Positions 10,771 through 22,069 of a stretch of 64,000 bases of DNA are shown one piece after another. Position 1 is the stretch's first letter, and each line of letters starts with the position of its first letter. The notes under the pieces were generated by a model. That model did no database searches. It saw only the letters and a program-made list of their open reading frames with translations, and was not told where the DNA came from. The DNA comes from Antilocapra americana (Eukaryota > Chordata > Mammalia > Artiodactyla > Antilocapridae). The position numbers and the translations under genes are program-made. The stretch is from positions 11,075,441 to 11,139,440 of the forward strand of contig ML664175.1 of NCBI GenBank assembly GCA_007570785.1, written 5' to 3'.

Positions 10771-11349
10771 ATGTTGTCATATAGAAGCATGTATTTGCCT
10801 TTTCTACCTTGTTCCTGGAGTAAGAAGTAAGGAGCTCTGGAGTTTGGGTGAAGCTCACCTTTGCCCACACCTGGATAAGTCATTTCTAAATAGCCTCAAA
10901 TAAGTTTTCATTGCATATTGTCATAATTTGTCCCTGAAATCAACAAGTTAATAACATAATCATTAAGAAGTCTACTACAGCAAGAGTAGACTTCTGTTGT
11001 TCTAGCAGAAATGCTCTCCTGGCTTACTGCTGCTCCAGGAATGATTTATCTAATGTTCCTGAGAGCAGGCTATCTCCAGCGGGCCATGCGTTCTGCTCTC
11101 TGTGATGGGTGGTAGTCTGCCCAAGTGTGGAGTTTTCTTACTAGACCCACATAGCCCTATTGCTTCATCCTCCAATCTAGATTCTACCAGCAATAAAAGG
11201 TAATCTACTGGTTTCTATTGTCCCTGCAGTTTATTTTCAGCTTATTCAGAATTTGGGGAGGAAAGAGAAGTGCTGTATATTAATGAGAGGCTTTCTCCAT
11301 GATCCCAACAGATCTAACATAACAAAAAGCAGCTAGGCTCATCAAATCC
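10771..11349. other. Unassigned DNA, no gene seen
   Basis: Nothing recognised beyond short direct phrases such as 'agtctactacag...gtagacttct' around 10968-10993, which gives a small imperfect hairpin. Confidence 0.3.
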
Positions 11350-12078
11350 TCTCTCAGAGACTGAACTTGACAGTATTTTTAGTTAGATACCCAACAGAAA
11401 ACTCTCCTTCATATATAGAAAGGGACATGGGTGAGCATTTTCACAGCAGAGTTGAAAAACTAACAACTACCTACATTTTCATCAGTAGGAAATGGATAAA
11501 TGAAATGTGTTTTTATTTACTTTTATTAATATTTTATTCCATTATTTACTGGAGGGAATATTGTTGTCATTTAGTTACTCAGTCATATCCAATACTTTGC
11601 AACCCTTATGGAAGCATGCCAGGCTTCCATGTCCTTCACCATCTATATGCAGTGGTTAAAAGAGATGAACGAAGTTTGTATATTTGGATGTGGATATATA
11701 TAAAAATCATGGTGTAGAACTAAAAAGGAAATTTGGTTCATGTGATAACATTTATGTAAGTGAAAGAACACACAGAGGATACCGTATACAATTTGTGGAT
11801 GTGTGTGAGAGAACTGATAGTGAGAGATGTTGATTAGTTCAGGAGAGGGAGAGAAAAAGTAGGATTTGGTTGGCCCAAAAGAATTTTATCTGTAATATTC
11901 TACTTTCCAAAAGAGAGTTTAAACTTGATGTGCAATTTTGATAAGACAAACACATAGGGAAAAAATTAGGATGCAAATATGATAACATGCCAGTTGGTAT
12001 TAACCCTGTATGGGAAATAAGTGTACTGTATTATTTATCATACTTTTCTGCAAATAAACCTTATCTAAAACAAAAAAG
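11350..12078 (+). mobile_element. Old L1 3' end
   Basis: 'tttttagttagatacccaac', 'tcatcagtaggaaatggata', 'tgtaagtgaaagaacacaca' and an A-rich end ('cttatctaaaacaaaaaag', near 12060-12078) follow an ancient L1 3' end in sense. It is interrupted by a BovB fragment at 11562-11645. Confidence 0.55.
11562..11645 (-). mobile_element. Short BovB 3'-end fragment
   Basis: The plus strand reads 'cagtcatatccaatactttg' then 'gccaggcttccatgtccttc', which matches the BovB 3' end rather than Bov-tA after the shared region ('tccttcaccatct'). It is only about 84 bases, 5' truncated. Confidence 0.65.
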
Positions 12079-12649
12079 AGTCAAGATGAGGGTTGATCTT
12101 GAAGGAGTCTTCCAGAGATAGGAAACACAGAGGCAGGACAGCGTCAGGCGTAACAGCTGGGAGACTGACCTGTGGTGGGAGAAATGGCGAGGCCAGATGG
12201 AGGCCACGTTCAAGCTGGTCAGAAAAGAGCCGAGTAAGTCAGTGCACAGAGGGAGAAACACAGCAGAGGGACTGGGACCAAAGAAAGACCACGTGGCCCA
12301 CAGGAGAGGGGAGGGTGTGGTCAAGCCTGGAGTGTTCCCCATTGCTGACCTAGTTAGCTCCGTTTCAGTCCATTGTCTTATAAATCCTCTTTTGTCTGGT
12401 GATAGCTTAAGTGCAACCAAACAAGCTGTACAGAACCACTATTTACATATTCCAAGTTCTCTTAAAAAAAATACTCGAGATCCCACATTAACTCATGTCT
12501 TAGATATTTCTGAGAATGAATGAACCCTGAGAATTCTGAACTGATGCGACCACCAATGCTATAGCATTGATGGGCTCTCTTTCCTCCTAGTCTACTTTTT
12601 TTTTTTGGATCACCACAAAAAGGCACTATTATTGACGGTATTTTTAAAA
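12079..12649. other. Unassigned DNA with a GC-richer block
   Basis: 12090-12360 is richer in G+C and CpG than its surroundings, and three mutually overlapping open frames (86, 108 and 119 codons) fall on it. None shows a domain, and frames on both strands in one GC-rich block are expected by chance. T10 run at 12597-12606. Confidence 0.35.
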
Positions 12650-13340
12650 ATAAAATTTTAATAAATTAAAACATTTTAAATAGCTTTAGATTTACAGAAA
12701 AGTGGCAAAGATGGGTTAGAGAGTTCATGTGTACCTCACACTCAGTTTCCTGTAGTATTAGCATCTTGTGTATGAACGGTCCCTTTGTTACAATCAAACA
12801 GCCAATACTAGGACTTCCCTGGCAGCCCAGTGGTTGAGACTGTGCTCCCAATGCAGGGGGCCTGGGTTGGATACTTGATCAGGGTACTAGATTCTGCATG
12901 CCACAACTAAGAGTTCAAGTGCTGCAATAACCCCACATCCTACAACTAAAGAGCCTGCACATCCAGGGGGAAAAAAAGAGCCAATACTGATACATCATTA
13001 TGAACCAAAGTCCACAGTTTACTCAAATCTCCTTAGCTTTGAGTAACCTTTTTTTGTTGTTTCAGGATCTCATCCAAGATCCATTATAATTACTTGTCAT
13101 GTCTCTTTAAGCCCTGCTTGGCTGTAACAGCTTCTCGTTTGTCTTTGTTACCCTTGACTGTTTTGGGGAGGACCAGTCAGGTATTTTGCAAGTTGCCCAT
13201 CAGCTGGGATTTGTCTCATATTCTTCTCATGATTAGACTGGGGTTATATGTTCATGAGAGGAAGAGTATTGAGTGAATGTGACCTCTCATCCCATCCTAT
13301 CAACATAATGTCACTTTTGATGTGACAAGTCATTTGTCGT
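12650..13340. mobile_element. Ancient L1ME-type fragment split by a SINE
   Basis: 'ctttagatttacagaaaag', 'cacactcagtttcctgtagt', 'caatactgatacatcattat', 'caggatctcatccaagatcc' and 'catgattagactggggttat' keep the order of a common mammalian L1 3'-region repeat. A CHR-2 SINE divides it. Orientation relative to L1 sense is not certain to me. Confidence 0.5.
12810..12978 (+). mobile_element. CHR-2-type SINE with 10-bp target repeat
   Basis: Begins 'ggacttccctggcagcccag', has 'gcctgggttggatacttg' in B-box position and ends 'ccagggggaaaaaaag'. It is flanked by identical AGCCAATACT at 12800-12809 and 12979-12988, a clean target-site duplication. It is inserted into an older L1-type repeat that reads through both sides. 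Confidence 0.9.
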
Positions 13341-13932
13341 TTGTGGCCCTGCTCACTCACAAGTGACACATTTTACAAGTTTTTCTAGGGACTCTCTTGA
13401 CCCAAAGAGTGACTCTTACAGAGGGTAGGAGTCATCTCAAAGTGCGGAACACAAATCTGGCAGGCTGCCTCAGTCCCTCCTGCAGAAAGGCCTGGCTTGG
13501 TCTGTGCCCCAGTTTTGCAAGTCTTCTTAGTCAGAAGTTAGGACCTGAGTTTTCCTTGTGCTCCCAGCTCTGGTCACTGGGGACTCCAAGCAAGGAGTGA
13601 GACACTTCCCAGGATTAGGGTCTGTTTCTGGAGCACAGAGGAAGCCACTCATGGAAACCAGATTCTCCTTTCTCAAGCAGTGTAGAAGGGTATCTTGAGA
13701 GCATGAGTATTTACATTAATAAATATTTAACGAAAAGAACAGACCATTTCCTCTAGCTGATAAAGGCCCAAGGAAATGTTTAGGCCCCTGCTACTTTGCA
13801 GCAACTCTTTAATGCATCCTAGTTGACTCCCTATCACAGAGCCTGCAGCTTCATCTCAAAGGTTTTTCAGCTTTCATCCACCTTCAGCCACACCCAGAGT
13901 GACCTCTTAACCTCAGATAGTTGTGTATGTGT
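13341..13932. other. Unassigned DNA, no gene seen
   Basis: Single-copy-looking sequence. A 67-codon frame at 13397-13600 has no domain or splice support. Confidence 0.35.
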
Positions 13933-14090
13933 AGAAGTTGCTCAATAGTGTCCAACTCTTTGCAACCCCATGGATTGTAGTCCACCAGGTTTCTCTGTCC
14001 TTGGAATTCTCCAGGCAAGAATACTGGAGTGGGTAGACATTCCCTTCTCCAGGAGATCTTCCCAACCCAGGGATTGAACCCAGGTCTTTG
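13933..14090 (-). mobile_element. Bov-tA SINE, diverged
   Basis: The plus strand reads 'agtgtccaactctttgcaac' through 'caagaatactggagtgggta' to 'gggattgaacccaggtct'. The tRNA-like end is decayed ('ttgatctgcctctcccttcc'). Confidence 0.85.
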
Positions 14091-14339
14091 ATCTGCCTCT
14101 CCCTTCCCTCTGTGCTAGGAATGAAGGCCAATCCCCACTCCTCTGATCAACCCCATGGATATGGCCATCTCCTTTCATCTACCCCTTCCCACTGCCTCTT
14201 CTTGTTCAGCTCACCATGTTCCAGCTTAGTACCTCCTCCCTCAAACTGGTGCCCTCTCAAACTGCCATCTACCCTTCTTCTTCCTTTAAATGACCCTTAA
14301 TAATATTCAGGATCCTTAAGACTCATCCAACCTTACCTC

Positions 14340-15195
14340 TGCATTTCCAGCCAGCCTAAACCATTTTTATTGCCCTGCAAGTGTCAGGCTGTCTTTTTAT
14401 GGCCTCTGAACATACTGTGTCCAAGGCCTGAAATACTGTCTCTCCCAGCTCCCCTCCACCCTACATCATTGTTTGGCCAACTTCCTACTTTCTGTCTCAT
14501 ACCTTGGAAGACTCAAATTTTAGAGAACTTCCTCCAGGAAACCTTTGTTGAATCCCAGAAACCAAAATAAGGCCAAGCCATGTACCCTCAGAGCACCTTG
14601 AGGATGTAAGAGTTGGACCATAAAGAAGGCTGAGTGTTGAAGAATTGATGCTTTCAAATTGTGATGCTGGAGAAGACTCTTAAGAGTCCCTTGGACAGCA
14701 AGGAGATCAAGCCAGTCAGTCCTAAAGGAAACCAGCCCTAAATATTTATTGGAAGGAAGGATGCTGAAGCTGAAGCTCCAATACTTTGGCTACCTGATGC
14801 AAAGAACTGACTCACTGGAAAAGATCCTGATGCTGGGAAAGACTGAGGACAGGAGAAGAGGGTGACAGAGGATGAGATAGTTAGATAGGGTCACCAACTC
14901 AATGGACATGAGTTTGAGCCAACTCCAGGAGATAGTGAAGGACGGGGAAATCTGGTGTGTTACAGTCCATGGGGTTGCAAAGAGTTGGACACAACTTAGT
15001 GATCAAACAATGACAGAGCACCTTATAACCCTGTCTTAGCACTTATCTCACGGTATTGAAACTACATGTTTATTTCTATTATCTCTCACTGGATTATAGG
15101 CTCTTGATAGCAGCAGAGTATATCTTGCTCATCAATATATTCCTCAAATACTGGACTTAATACTGAACTAAAAAATAGCTGTTGAATTAAAAGAG
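14340..15195 (+). mobile_element. L2 LINE 3' end interrupted by BovB
   Basis: 14340-14599 and 15025-15195 join into an L2-like 3' end: 'gcctgaaatactgtctctcc', 'cttcctccaggaaacctttg', then after the break 'ctgtcttagcacttatctca', 'ggattataggctcttgatag' and 'gctgttgaattaaaagag'. The interruption is exactly the BovB at 14600-15013. Confidence 0.55.
14600..15013 (+). mobile_element. BovB 3' end with 11-bp target repeat
   Basis: A 5'-truncated BovB covering the C-terminal coding end and 3' end ('gagttggaccataaagaagg' to 'gttggacacaacttagtgat'). Flanks CAGAGCACCTT at 14589-14599 and 15014-15024 are identical and mark the insertion site in the L2. The consensus Arg codon of the AERRRIDAF segment is TGA here (14638-14640). 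Confidence 0.93.
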
Positions 15196-15949
15196 CAGTC
15201 TAGCCAGCTGCTCCTACCTTAAATCCTTGAGTGTCCTACCACTCATTACACTCCCATTACCCACACCTCAAACTCCTTTATTTGCCTCTAGGTCAGCCAC
15301 CTGGTGAGATGTTCTAGATAAATTCCTACATGTAACAGCCAATGGTCCCTTCTCAGTTCTTGGTCTATTCAGACTGTCTGCAGGCTACAGTGTTCCAGTC
15401 CAATTTTCCCTTCTTATAATTGTCTCCTCCCTTGAATTTCTGGGACATTGTGTTCTGATTTTCCCTGATTTCTGTGACTTCTTTCTCAGAATCCTTCATG
15501 CTTTTCTACTCTTTCCCGAGTCACCTCTGTCCTTTTCTCTTCTGCCCTTGCTTCTCGTCCTTGCTTCCCTATTTCTATGAATAGCAGTATGCTCCATGAC
15601 CTGCAGCGGAGGCTGAGAAATGCGGGGACGCATGTGGACATTTGGACAACACTACTCTGCTGAGGCTCCTCCAGTAAGGGTGACCACCCAGTTGGCCTGG
15701 TAATATCTGGATTTAGCACTGGGGAGTCTTGCATCCAGGAAAATCCTCAATCCTGGGCCAACTGAGAAGGTTGGACACTCTTCAACCAGCCCTTGACTTG
15801 TCGTTTTGTACAACCATGTCATACTTGTTTGTTTCCACTTCACCTAGATCTGGATTACAGACTTCCTGGATCACATAGATCTTGTCCATCCCTACAAGGA
15901 CTGTATTGAGTAGATAAGCATATATTTGCATAGAGCTTTAAAATATCTT
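15196..15949. other. Unassigned DNA, no gene seen
   Basis: A pyrimidine-rich section at 15400-15560 carries a short antisense frame (82 codons) without features. Possibly old LINE sequence, but I cannot support a name. Confidence 0.3.
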
Positions 15950-16390
15950 TTGTTTTTGATTACATGGGTAACATCTAGTCAATGTGGAAAAAAAAACAGG
16001 TGAGCAAACATGGAGAGAACAATTTTAAACATTTTCTTAATAGCCCTCCTTAGAAATTACCATTTACCTTTGGGAGCATACACACACACATTCACCCGAG
16101 TGATTGTGCACACATGCTTGTGTGTATGTAAATAAAATAACTGGAAAAGAAAACTAGGCCATGTTTCACAGGCTGTTCTGTACATTCTTTTTCTCACTGA
16201 ACAATATATCTCATCAATGTCCATAGAATTAAATTGAAAATGGTATAATTAGAGGACTCACATTCATTGGGCTCACATTGTAGTACCTGGGAATGCTGGT
16301 ATGATTAGCTGTATCAGGTTCTGTAACTTGACATGCTGACCATTTTATATCATTGACTGGTTGTACCTACTTTTTTGAAGTAAATACATT
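15950..16390 (-). mobile_element. Ancient L1 3'-region fragment, antisense
   Basis: 'ttttgattacatgggtaaca', 'gttctgtacattctttttct' and 'gaacaatatatctcatcaat' follow the order of an old L1 3' region in antisense. Contains a short (AC) run at about 16080-16089. Confidence 0.4.
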
Positions 16391-16431
16391 GATGTAAATT
16401 GTTCCAGAATGTTGAAAAAGATGGGCGGCTA

Positions 16432-16590
16432 TCCAGTTCAGTACATAAAGCAAGTATAACCTTGGTATCCAAAACAGATCAACACAGCATTACAACAAGA
16501 AAGAGCAACTACAGGCCAAGTTCCTTTAGGAATACAGGTCTTAAATTAACTACAAGAAAACAGACTATAGTAAGATAACAACAAAAAAAC
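16432..16590 (+). pseudogene. Old L1 ORF2 fragment
   Basis: 'tatccagttcagtacataaa', 'accttggtatccaaaacaga' and 'gcaactacaggccaagttcc' correspond in order to the conserved RT segment of L1 ORF2. It is heavily diverged, with no open frame. Confidence 0.5.
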
Positions 16591-16599
16591 TCATCCTTA

Positions 16600-16770
16600 T
16601 AGAGGTCTGTGTTCCAGGAACTGGTCTGACTGAATCACTTACACTGATTCAGAATCATCCTAATACCTTGTGTGGTATCTTTTTTCTCCCCAAATAGACG
16701 AAGAAACATGTACAAAGAGTGTAACTTGTCCATGGTTACCTCACTAGTAACACCAAGACCACATACAGCT
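16600..16770 (-). mobile_element. MIR SINE, antisense
   Basis: 'tccaggaactggtctgactg', 'caaatagacgaagaaacatg' and 'agagtgtaacttgtccatgg' follow MIR on the minus strand (tail at left, tRNA part at right). Confidence 0.4.
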
Positions 16771-17149
16771 TTTGTTCCAGCCATCCATTGATAGATAAGA
16801 AAATCCAATATAATAAAGTACAACAGGTTTAACAAGGAAAACAAGATAATCCTGACAGTCTAAAAAAGGCATTCAAAAATAAATGATGCCTCTTAATAAA
16901 ACTATTACAAAAATAGGAGCAGACTGGTATTCATTTGAAGAGTATATATATTTAAAATCAATATATTTCTGTTAAAAAATCAGGTTCAAAGTATGGATTC
17001 TTCACTTCTACTTACTAGCAACCAAAAATATGTCACTTAGGAATACTTTATAAGACATGAAAATTTCCTCCTTTCAACAAAAAGAATTTGTTCTTTGAAA
17101 GGCTTAATGAAAAAGCCTAGAAAATTACAATGAAGATAATAACTCCCCT

Positions 17150-17760
17150 TAAAATCTGTGTTCTGAGACAACTCCAGCATTTTTATGTGCATATACTTTT
17201 TCCTTACTGAATTAAGATCACACAGTCACTATTTTGAAACTTGTTTTCGTTCAATATTTACTGTGATCAGTGTACTCTGTTATTCATGAAGTGGAACGTG
17301 CGTGTGTGCTCAGTCACTCAGCTGTGTCTGACTCTTCTGGACCACATGGACTGTACCCCGCCAGGCTCCTCTGTCCATGGAATTTTCCAGACAAGAATAC
17401 TGGAGTGGGTTGCCAGTTCCTTCTCTAGGGGATCTTTCTAACCTAGGGATTAAACCTGCATGTCTTATGTCTCCTGCATTGGCAGGTGGATTCTTTACCA
17501 CTAGTGCCACCTGGGAATTTGAATAGCTGCACAGTATTCAACCAAGAGTATCATCATAATTTAACCTCTGCTATTGGACATCTAGGAGGTTTTCAACTTT
17601 TTGTTTGTTATAGAAGTCAACTTACATCCTTGTTTCTAAAACCTCTTTTACAGCCCTGAAGTTTAATTCAGGCCAAATTCCTAGAAAAGAGTTTCAAAAA
17701 TTAACTCAATCTGCCAAATTACCTTCCTAGAGTATTTCCCAGATTGCAGATGAGATGTGA
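17150..17760 (-). mobile_element. Old L1 3'-region, antisense, with Bov-tA inside
   Basis: 'cttttccttactgaattaag' before the SINE and 'agctgcacagtattcaacc', 'tggacatctaggaggttttc', 'caaattcctagaaaagag' and 'ctgccaaattaccttcc' after it follow an old L1 3' region in antisense. The gap coincides with the Bov-tA at 17300-17517. Confidence 0.5.
17300..17517 (-). mobile_element. Bov-tA SINE
   Basis: The plus strand runs from 'cactcagctgtgtctgactc' through 'caagaatactggagtgggtt' to 'accactagtgccacctggga'. Full unit, with a small insertion near 17458-17470. Confidence 0.92.
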
Positions 17761-19417
17761 GTGGTGTGTATGAAGAAACTGCAAAACTTTACTGAGAGCA
17801 ATGATTATTTTGAATACGCCCATTTATTATTAGTAGTAATTAACTGTTGAACAAATCGATTCAGTAACTCCAGATAGGAGCTGGCAGACAGGAGTATGGA
17901 GGAAATGGCAGTCTCCTACATTACTGGTAGAAGTATTGACTCATATAGATACTCTAGGAAGGTAATGCATTGTGCTCCAGAGTAGGATGAACATGTACCA
18001 TGAAGCTGTCAGTTCCTCCCCAAATAATCTGCAAATCTAATCCAATGACAACAAGGAAGAGTTTGCTTAAGTGATTCTAAAAGTTTATCTGTAAGAGTTT
18101 GCTTAAGAATTTGCCTAAATGATCCTAAAAGTTATCTGGAAGAATGAGTAAGAGAAGTACAAAATATAGTCAAAGGAGAATGAGGGGAGGGGGCTCTCAT
18201 CACATTTGTAAGAAGCAGCAGTAGCTGAAGCCACAGCCATGCAGATCTAAGCACAGTCCCTTCTCACATATGCCAAGCTTCTCTTCCACTCACATTCGCT
18301 GATGGGAAAGGTTTTTCTCACCAGCTGACAAAACTGTGTGGAACTCAAGGTTGTAGTGAACACTCCATTCCTTACAGCGGAATTAGCAGAAATGAGAACA
18401 GTAAGAAATCCAAGTGTAAGTTTGTTATTTTCCACAAGGCCTTGCTTTCTGTGGGGAAGAGCCCCCACTTGTAACTAGTTACGCTCTAATTGGGTCTAAC
18501 TGCCTCTCTCTTATCTTGTAGCTTTTTTAACATGATAAAAACGGCTATGTTTATGTTTTATGTTTAACTTTTTAATGAACTTTGTAGTACACTCGCAGGA
18601 CTGGGAGGCACGACCATAGTTCCAGATGGAGACTATGGAACTATGAGCATTCTTGTGACTGTCCAAGGGGGCGATGTGAGTGTACTTGGCTGCTCTTGGC
18701 TCTATTAGAGCCTGCTGATTTAAAGATGGGAAAGCGGAGCTGTTTGTGTCCCCAAACCCAGATATTTTAAATACCAGGGATTAGACTCTATCCCTGGCTT
18801 CTCTTGTTTAAAACATGGTCCTCTGAGAACACGTGGTCACTGTCTATAAAAACATAAGTTCATTTGCTTAAACCCATCTGTGGGAAACTTTCCCATATAG
18901 TGCTGTTCCACAGGCCTTTCCATTTAAAGAATAATTTGAAAGAAGAATACCAACAACACACACACATACATAGAGGCCCACCCTCAACCCCCGCGCAGAT
19001 GCTCACATAGAGTCAAGTCAAACCAGTTGGTTGTGACACCCAAGCCCTCCGAGTTCAAAGCAAGAGCCACCTCAGAGTTCCCACCATCTGAAGAGGACCT
19101 TGGCTTTTTCCTTTGAAGTGTTTCTTCTGAAGGTCAAGGTAAAGGGGCCATGTTGACTCAAGAAACTGCTAATCTACAGGAAGATGTGGCCTCTGCTCCA
19201 TCACACATTTGTAATGTTCACATGAGGTTAACAAAACAAATGGTTTTGACTGAAATGCGTGAGCTTGGACCAGCCTTTCTTCTCAAACTGTCCCCACTAT
19301 AGGAATGTTTATCAGGATAAGGTGAGAACCAGGAGAACCAAGAATGCACCAGGATCTCAAATAAGTTACTGAATTTAATTTCAAGTGTCTTAAATCTGTG
19401 GTTGTCCAGTCATAATT
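17761..19417. other. Unassigned DNA, no gene seen
   Basis: No repeat or gene recognised over about 1.6 kb. 18060-18140 has a short local direct duplication ('aagagtttgcttaag' at about 18058 and again at about 18093, with 'gatcctaaaagtt'/'gattctaaaagtt'). A short CA run lies at about 18957-18970. Open frames are 73 codons or fewer. Confidence 0.35.
18615..18645. repeat. Short inverted repeat
   Basis: CATAGTTCC (18615-18623) and its complement GGAACTATG (18637-18645) are separated by 13 bases. A second overlapping pair, CCATAG/CTATGG, lies at 18614-18619 and 18633-18638. Visible directly; function unknown. Confidence 0.6.
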
Positions 19418-19637
19418 GAAAGCGAAAAGTGAAAATGTTAATCCCTCAGTCATGTCTGACCCTTTGCGACCCCATGGACAGTCACCCGCCAGGTTCCTCT
19501 AGCCATGAAATTCTCCAGGCAGGAATACTGGAGTGATTGCCATTTCCTTCTCGAGGGGATCTTCCCAACCCAGGGATCAAACCTATGTCTCCTGCATTGC
19601 AGGCAAATTCTTTACCCTCTGAACCACCAGGGAAGCC
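19418..19637 (-). mobile_element. Bov-tA/BOV-A SINE
   Basis: The plus strand runs from 'ccctcagtcatgtctgaccc' through 'aggaatactggagtgattgc' and 'gggatcaaacctatgtctc' to 'gaaccaccagggaagcc'. Full length, with an A-rich leader-side tail at 19418-19440. Confidence 0.93.
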
Positions 19638-20640
19638 ACTTAGCAACTGGCTACTGTCTACCAAAATGAGACTGGAATTGGAGGACATGGATCAGATCAA
19701 AGTCCCAACTCCTCTGTCCCTCACAAAGCAGTGTCATCCCTGACAGGCTTCTTCAGTTTTTCTTCTTTATCTGCCTCAGACTTATTTTCTGAAAACTTTC
19801 CTAGAACAAGCTGAAAAATTAAAATGTGCTGGGAAACTTATAGAACCCAGATGTAGGTAGGACTTGCAAGCTGAATTCTAAGAGGCAGCTACCTTGGCAC
19901 ATAAGAGAAACTCCATCACTGGGACAGGCTGAGCCTGGGCAGAATTTTACCAGTGTAAGTGACTGGGTAGCAACAGTCTAAACTCTTATATTCCAAAACC
20001 CCCTCGATGATGCAACAAGCATTTCTAGGCTCTTTGCACCAAATGTATCATTTATTTTGGTTTCTCTGGTATCTAGCATTGGTCCAGGCATAGTGCTAGT
20101 TGAATTTAGTTCATCAGGGAATTCAGTGTGTTCTCTCCACACTCATCCCTACCCTATTCACACAGATATTTGACCTAAATTGTGAGTATGTATCATAAAC
20201 TAAATCTAAAAGCACTTCTCCATCTGGAGAATGAGTTGTTTGGTAGAGTCAAAAAAACGGGAATAGCAGATAACTGAACAAATGTTTTGTTTTGAGGTCA
20301 ATGCAGGTAGCAACTCCTCCCCACCCTCCCAAGCCCACCCCTGCACTAATAAGGTCACTCATGGAATTTGGAATGGATGTTGCATGTGCCAGCCACCAAA
20401 TGGCCTGCCTCAGAACCACAAAGGGTCCTATGTTTGGAGAGAGTCACCCCAGCCTCTCTGTTGATGTTTATCTCAAGTCTTCATTCAAGGGACCTCTTCC
20501 ATCACTTTTTCCTCCCAAGGAAATACCACCCAGAGAGCTGAGATCAACAACACAGAGTGTAAGGTGGTTGGGGATAGGCTATATTAGTTTAACAAGGTAA
20601 AAGAATAGGCATGCTTGGAGCTAGATAGTGATTTTGGCTA
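19638..20640. other. Unassigned DNA, no gene seen
   Basis: No recognised repeat. Two overlapping frames at 20282-20600 (60 and 102 codons) have no domain. Confidence 0.35.
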
Positions 20641-20660
20641 CCCCAAGATAGGATTTTACT

Positions 20661-20678
20661 TATATATATATATATATA
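20661..20678. repeat. (TA)9 microsatellite
   Basis: Nine uninterrupted TA units, followed by related 'tatacatata' sequence. Confidence 0.9.
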
Positions 20679-21660
20679 GGTATACATATAAATAACATAC
20701 ACACACATATAAGTCCATCAAATCTATTATATATCCATGTCAGGTATTCCTATATCTGGATTACTCGTATAGGGTATATATTACATTTTAACAGCTATGT
20801 TGATATTGGGACAAAAAAGAGCCCATTTTCCCCATATTTATAACATTATATCTTTCCAAAGTACTAAGTTCACTGAATCATCATAAAACCTTATAAAGTG
20901 GGAGGGTGAAAAATGATTCCTATGTGAAGGTAACCTACATGCCCAGGTCACTGTGGAAGACTCCTTATCCAGGCCTGAGACTGGCTCAACCCCAACCTGG
21001 ATGCTCTCCCGAGCCCCTCTGTGGTCTCGATCATAGAGGAGGGTCATGAATGCCCTTTGTTCCATTCCTCCAGATGGTCTTCTAAATGGGCGGTAGGCTT
21101 GTCACCCTGCAGCCCTTTGGGCCATCATGTGAATGAAGGTCCCTACATAGATACCCTTAGGAAACCCGTCAGGAGAAGGTTGCTGGCATCCAAGTATGGA
21201 CACTGGATGTGCCTGTGATGTATCCACCATTTGGTCGCCTCAAAAGATGTTGGTTCAGCTGCTTTGGGAGGGATGGGGATGCTATTTGGAGATGTAGGAC
21301 CAGAGTCCCAGATTGTTTCTGAGGCCTGGCTTGATAACTGTGATTAATTGAGGAGAAGGAGGCGAAACCATTACGTGGGAATGAAAGGAACTGATGTCTT
21401 TGAGACCCAGGAGGGCTGAACCTTGACTTCTGTTGACAATCAGCAGTGGCTCAAACTTTCAGAACAAAGGGTTGCCAAGAAGTGCTTTATGTTCATTTCC
21501 CCTTTAGTCTATTTTCCGTATTGCTACCAGAAGCAAACCAGACACTCTCAGTATGACCTTGATCAGACTTCTTCAATGGGCAGAATGTTAACAGGAGTTT
21601 TCTTCAGGTAGTAGAATACTAGATGGTTTCTTTCCCCCTTCTTTTCATTTCTGTGAAAAA
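20679..21660. other. Mostly unassigned DNA, one weak MIR trace
   Basis: 20855-20960 ('ttcactgaatcatcataaaa', then 'gtgaaggtaacctacatgcc') may be an antisense MIR. The remainder has no recognised feature. Frames of 62-75 codons are unsupported. Confidence 0.3.
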
Positions 21661-22069
21661 CAAGTATTCTTTTAGGCCCCTTTAAATGCATTGGTTTCTG
21701 TGATTGTAGTTTTAATTCTGTCTGCCCTCTGAGGGGTAAGAGGCTTATGGAAGTTTCCTGATGGGAAAGACTGACTTTGGGGGAAACTAGATCTTGTTCT
21801 GATGGGTGGGGCTGTGCTCAGTAAATCTTTAATCCAATTTTCTGTTGATGAGTAGGGTTGTGTTCCCTCCCTGTTGTTTGACCTGAGACCAAACTGTGGT
21901 AGAGGTAATGAAGATAATGGCGACCTCTTTCAAAAGGTCCCATACATACATTGTCACACTCAATGCCCCCGACCCTGCAGCAGGCCACCGCTGACCCATG
22001 CCTTCGCTGGAGATTCCAGGATACTCACAGGCAAGTCTGGGTCAGTCTCTTGTGGGGTCACTGCTCCTT
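21661..22069. repeat. Probable dispersed ruminant repeat, unassigned
   Basis: 'gtctgccctctgaggggtaa', 'ctgtgctcagtaaatcttta', 'ggtaatgaagataatggcga', 'accctgcagcaggccaccgc' and 'aagtctgggtcagtctcttg' are phrases I know from several bovine loci, so I infer a dispersed repeat. I cannot name the family. It stops exactly where BovB begins (about 22070). A 103-codon frame runs across the junction and is not a gene. Confidence 0.35.

Noticed and set aside
11866..11890. 'ggttggcccaaaagaa' as a second mariner hairpin
   Set aside because: Only the left-arm word is present and no complementary right arm follows, so the resemblance to the 4881-4959 element is probably chance.
18655..18680. CTCF site at 'gtccaagggggcgatg'
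   Set aside because: Only about 8 of 12 core positions fit the CTCF motif, and key positions are wrong.
20282..20600. Two overlapping frames (60 and 102 codons) as a small gene
   Set aside because: No homology, no domain, and no promoter or splice signals beyond chance.
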